A DNA stretch of 64,000 bases, taken from positions 11,095,100 through 11,159,099 of the forward strand of contig NC_084500.1 of NCBI RefSeq assembly GCF_030035675.1. The letters are read 5' to 3'. Below the pieces are notes generated by a model. It was not told where the DNA came from and searched no databases. It was given only the letters and a program-made list of their open reading frames with translations. Source of the DNA: Rhineura floridana (lineage: Eukaryota; Chordata; Lepidosauria; Squamata; Rhineuridae). Made by a program: the position numbers and the translations under genes. The number at the start of each line of letters is the position of its first letter. Positions within the stretch are counted from its first letter, which is position 1. Positions 56,301 to 62,300 of the stretch are shown here, one piece after another.

Positions 56301-59300
56301 CCCATCATCCTTGGCTATTGGCTGGGGCTGATGGGAGTTGTAGGTTAGCAAAATCTGGAGGGCCAAAGGATCTCCATACCTGCTGTAAACAATCTCCTGA
56401 GCAAGGGCATCATCCAGAATGTTCTAGAATTCAATTTAGCAACGGCAACTTTTTTTCCCCTCCACAGCACTCGGTGACATCCATGGGAAAAACGTCATTC
56501 CAACGAAGCTCAAATTTCGGCAGAATCTGCAAAGTCCAAAGTCCAGGTATTGCAGTCAGATGCTGAGCATCATTGCTTTTTAAAATATATATATATATGA
56601 TTTTGGAGATCATGTGGACTGGAGACCTGAGGACTGGACAGAGGGGCCCATTGGGCTGCATTTGGCCCATAGGCTGAAGGCTACCTACACCAGTTGCAGT
56701 TTTTCATCCTCCTTCAGCCAAGTGAAAAATCCCCTTGTGCTGCGATTTGACATTGTTTCCCATAAATGGCCAAGACGCTTTCAGGGGAATCGAAATAAGA
56801 GACAATACTTCTCCGCACCAGGCACTTGAAGTGTATCCTGTCCCATGGTGTCAACAAGGAAATCCTGTGACGGTTGACTTAAGACCAGTCTGGTGTTGTT
56901 GTTTTTTGTCGTTTCAGTCGGGCTACCATCCTCATTAAGCTTTCCTGTGAGACGAATCAGGAAGTCAAGTATCTACCCGGAGATCATCTTGGGATCTTCC
57001 CTGCCAACCATAAAAGTCTTGTAGATGGCATCATTGCCCGTATCACAGATGCGCCTCCGCCGGACGAGATCATTAGGCTGGAAACACGTCGTGATCGTAA
57101 GTTACGGACCTTAGACAGGAAAGCATTAAAAACTAGGTAATGGGGGAGCAATTTGCAATTTGCAAGTAAATCACAAGGGGCGAAAAGAGCTGTAGAACTT
57201 CAAGTTGTACCCTCTAAACAAAACTACATGTTGTAGCCAATGTCAGTCTGACCAGGGGTACATCACTGAAGCTGACAGACATGACCAACTTAGGTTGGTT
57301 AGTGTCAGTGGGTCTACTATAGGGATGGAAAGATCTGTCAGTTTCACCTATCAGTTTCTCATTTTTTAATCTTAAATTCAGTTCCCCTCTTTTCTGCAAC
57401 AATTTGCTATCCCCCCCCTCCGAAAAAATCCTCATGAAAATTCTCCAGCATTTTAGTGCGAATTTCTCCTAATAAACACATTTTTGTAGGCAGTGTTGAC
57501 TAATGGACACAGTTTTGCAAACCATTTTTGTCATATGCGTTTTTCACTCATATATTCATTTTTATGCATGCTTTCCCCTCCTACGTGCAGTTTTGTAAAC
57601 ATTGTTCGGTTGGCGAACGGCATTGCAAAATTTGAGTAAGTGTGAATTTAGAATGATGGCTGTGTTTCGGTTCTCAAATTGTTTTGGAAAGTGAAAATTT
57701 GAAATGCAAAATGAATCAAAATTCTCCCCCATCCCCAGTCTACTCTTAGGATTTAGCTGAATACTGCCCTAAGGGCACCTGCAGACATCCTTTTTATTGC
57801 GCATTTATGATGATTTGTGCTCACGATGGTGTCTGGGCGGTTATACGCAATCCCACTTTCAATAGTGTTTGTACTGGCAAACATTTCAGAGTGGACATAC
57901 ATTGCTTAATTTTCAGTTGGTGAATGTCCTGTTCAGCTTCCTGCTGAAATCATGTGATTTTCATACCACAAATGTCCCATTGTTGTTTTTTTGGTCCTGA
58001 GTTGTTGTGCTACAGAGCAAGAGCACCCCTCCAGATAGCAATAAGGCAGTAACTTCGGGGAAGCATTGCAGAACAGCTAATAAAGTGGAATAGATGTGCG
58101 GACATTCCAGTATAAATCCACCGCTAATGCACTATTATCGCGTTAATAACATGCTGCAAAATACATTTGCAAAAAAACAAGGTGCCATTTGCAGCAACAT
58201 AAAAAAGGCTTGCAGAATGGGGGAGAGCAGCCGGAAGTTGTTTGTCAGCCCACAGGAAATGAAATGAACGAAGGGAGGAGGAGGGAGTGGGCATGGAGAG
58301 GGGAACAATTGACACACCCACCTAAAAGCATTGGAGCAAAGCATCTGCAAGCACTAGAGATATGGAGTGAAGATGTTTTTTCCATCTGTTTTCATATTAT
58401 CAGAGGATTGGGTTAGTACGGATGTATGGGGGGGGAACTGTGTGATAGCTTTTGTTTGCCAGTAACGTCATGTGAACCATGCAAATTAAAGGGGTACGTG
58501 AGTAGCACCAAACACACACTAAACCACTGTGTATATGAGCCCTTAGTGGTGCAATTAGGTAATTTTAGATCCTGGCCTTATTAATCTTCCAGAGGACTAT
58601 CTCTTTAGATGGAACATCTATGCACATTCTTGGAAATGTGGTAAGCCTGCTTTATGCGGGAGGCCCTTCCTATTCCATCTAGTTGAGTCTGACCCAAAGC
58701 TCTTCCCTAACGGTACCACTAACTGGAGTTGGCTGCTGAGCTCTAACTAAAGCTTTAGGGCCGAAAAGCGATCACACCTATTTCTTGGTCTGCCTCGATC
58801 TGTATGTGAAATCCCCTCCCCAGCTGACTTCCTCTTCTGGAGATCTGAAGATGTTTCTTCCCCCTCATTTCCTCTTCAATTCCAGGGCCCTACTGGGCGG
58901 CAGACAAGAAGTTTCCAGCCTGTACCCTCTCCCAAGCCTTGATGCATTTCCTGGATGTCACTACACCCCCTTCCCAACAGTTGCTCAGAACGCTTTCCCA
59001 GCTGGCAAAGGGAGAAACAGAGAACAAAAGGCTGGACCTCTTAGGCCATGTGAGTTCTGGCATGATCAAAGGGGAATCCCTAAAATTTGCCTGCTGGGTA
59101 GGGGAGGCTTCTGCAGGGTGCTTGTTTTTCATTTGCTAACATTGCCACTGCATTGTGGCTGGAGATGTAAGGAGGCAGGGATTTGTGTCTCGTCCTGGGC
59201 TCACTGCAATCAGCACTGTTTCCATTCGGTTTCTGCTAAAACTATGGCCAAAATGTACATCATTAATTATGTCATTAATTTAAATCCATTTTGATGGAAG

Positions 59301-62300
59301 GGAAATGCCCCAAACAATGCAGTTTATAGTTTAATTATTTACATTAGATTCGCGGATTAAAACAACCCCTAATAGCAAATATCGCTTGTATTCTCTTCTG
59401 TGATTTCTGTTCCATGACTCTGATAAGCAAGTGAATTGAGGGAACTTCCACTCTCATTTCCATTTCTGACGGAATTCACCAACATCCCTACGTGTAACCC
59501 CAGTTGATTGATTAATAGATTAAAAATCAAAACTAAGAAGGGGGCTGTGATTGATCAAGGAGCACTGACTGGCCACATTGGCAAAATTCAGGATCACGGT
59601 ACAGTTGCTGTCAGACAAGAGCCCTATTTGGGCGTGACATAGGAAGCAGCCTCATACTGAGTCAACCGGTGGTCCATTTGGCTCAGTATTATCTACTCTG
59701 GCTGGCAGAGGCTCTCCAGGGTTTCAGACAGGAGACATTCTCAGTCTCACCTGGAGATGCCAGCACTGTTGCACTCCCATTCTGCTTCCAGGCTTTCCAT
59801 GGTCATTTGGTTGGCCACTGCGAGCAGAGCTGGCATTAGCCATGCTTGGGACCTTGGGCACCAGCCTGCCCCAGGCCGCAGCACCTGCATCAGCCCCTTA
59901 GGGAAGCCTCGGCCGCCATCTTGGTTGATGGCAGGCATGCGCCCCTGATAAAGCCAGCATTTATTTCAAGGGAAAGGTAGGTGGGGTGTGCAGGCGGGCA
60001 TTGTGGGCCTGTGCAGAAGTAGGGTGGGTGCCTGGGAGCTCCCTGTCTGCAATCTGCGGCAGGGTCAGGAGCCAACGCCATCGCAGATTGCTGAAATGAG
60101 CGTTACCCACCCACCCTCCCTAAGGAGGGGCCCTCAGCCAGGGCCCAACCTGGCCGCCTTCTGGTGCCAGCCCTGACTGCGAGAACAGGGTGCTGAACTA
60201 GATGGGCCTTTGGTTTGATCCACCACCAGTCTGGATTTTCTGATGTCCTTCATTAAAGGAGAAGGAGGCTGGCTCCGTTCTGAACTTGAGAAGATTCTCT
60301 GATGCTTCTGGAAGACGTCCAGGCTAAGCGGTCCACCCATCTCTGTATGTTTTGCATTTTAGAACTTGGAGGTATACAACAAATGGAAGTTTCACAACAG
60401 CCCCACCATCTTGGAGGTCTTAGAGGAGTTCCTGTCTGTTGAGGTCTCAACGTCTTTCCTCCTGTCCCAGCTGCCTTTGTTGAAACCCAGATATTACTCC
60501 ATTAGTTCCTCGCAGGATCAGGAGCCTGGAGAACTTCATCTGACAGTCGCTGTGGTCACCTACAGGACCAGAGGTAATAGCTGCATCCTGAAGCGAGACG
60601 CCACACAGGAGTAACTCAATTGGAGGCTCGTCCATGGGGAGGGGGCATTGGGGCACTGCCCACCAATGTTAGCTGGCCTTCAGCCAGCCCTCACCTATCT
60701 GCCTGCCTCCCTGCTTACAAAATCAGTCTGGGGGTGGCTCTGGTTGTCAGCTTCCTCTATAGTCTCAGTATTGCCCTTGTAGGTCTCAGCAGGGAAGAGG
60801 ATGGGGGGGGGGGACATTTGTCCTCCAGGGTATTAGCTATGCCTCCTAACTTTGCAGATGATACAAATTGCGAGGGACAGCTAATATCCTGGAGGACAGA
60901 AACAAAAGTCAAGGGAATCTTGATAGGCTGGAGCATTGGCCTGCAAACAACAGAATGAAATTTTAACAGGGATAAGTGCAAAGTTCTACACCTAGGAAAA
61001 AGAAACCAAATGCAGAGTTACAAGATGGGGCATACTTCGCTCAGAAATACTACACGCAAGAAGGATCTTGGGATTGTTCTTGATCACAAGCTGAATATGA
61101 GCCAATAGGGCGATGTGGCTGCAAAAAAGGCCAGTGCTATTTTAGGCTGCATTAACAGGAGTATTGTTTCCAAATCATGTGAAGTACTAGGTCCTCTCTA
61201 TTCAGCACTGGTTAGGCCTCGTCTTGAGTGCTGAATCTAGTTCTGAACACTGCACTTTAAGAAAGATGCAGACAAACGGGAACAGGTTCAGAGGAGGGCA
61301 ATGAGGATGATCAGGGGACTGGAAACAAAGCCCTATGAGGACAGACTGAAAGAACTGGGCATGTTTAGCCTTGAGAAGAGAAGACTGAGGGGCGATATGA
61401 TAGCGCTCTTCAAGTACTTGAAAGGTTGCCACACAGAGGAGGGCTGGGATCTCTTCTCAATCGTCCCAGAGTGCGGGACATAGAGCCAGTTACTTAGGGA
61501 GGTGGTGGGCTCTCCAACACTGGAGGCCTTTAAGAGGCAGCTGGACAGCCACCTGTTGGGGATACTTTAATTTGGATTCCTGCATTGAGCAGGGGGTTGG
61601 ACTCGATGGCCTTATAGGCCCCTTCCAACTCTACTATTCTATGATTCTATGCATTAGTTGGCACTGCCTGCCATTGGCTCTGGCTTCACCTACTTTTGGG
61701 GCTCCCTGCTGGAGTATGGGACTTGGCAAATGCCCAACAATGCCAACACTTGACGCCAGTCCTGATATTGTCTTCATCTCATGTTAGCACCTCATGACAA
61801 AATAGATGTTGTCTTTTTCCCTTCCTCCTTTCAGATGGAAAAGGTCCAGTACATCATGGGGTATGCAGCACCTGGCTGAACACTCTCGACTTAAGCAAGA
61901 CAATTCTGTGTTTTGTACGCAGGTAATGAAGTAGCCAAGAACTGGATAACAGGAAAATTTTGGTGAATTCTCATGTCTTTCTGTGCAGGCCTTTCCTGAT
62001 CATGCATAAGACGCATGAACTTGATTTTATGCTTTTGCCGCCCTGAACAACAACAAAATCTACATCATAACATGCACACAGAAAAATAGGATTAAGGACT
62101 TTAGCCTTCTCCCTGACATGCTACTTGTCTAAATGTGGGGATTTTTTTTTTAAAGGGCGAGCATTGAATCATGCAATGTAAAGGGCCAAAGTGGTGGATG
62201 GTACTGAATCCTCCCACAGCTTTTACAACTCACCCCCAGTCCATCTCTATAAGTGTTTAGTTCAAGCTACAAAGTGCTTTTGCTTATGCAGCCAAAACAG

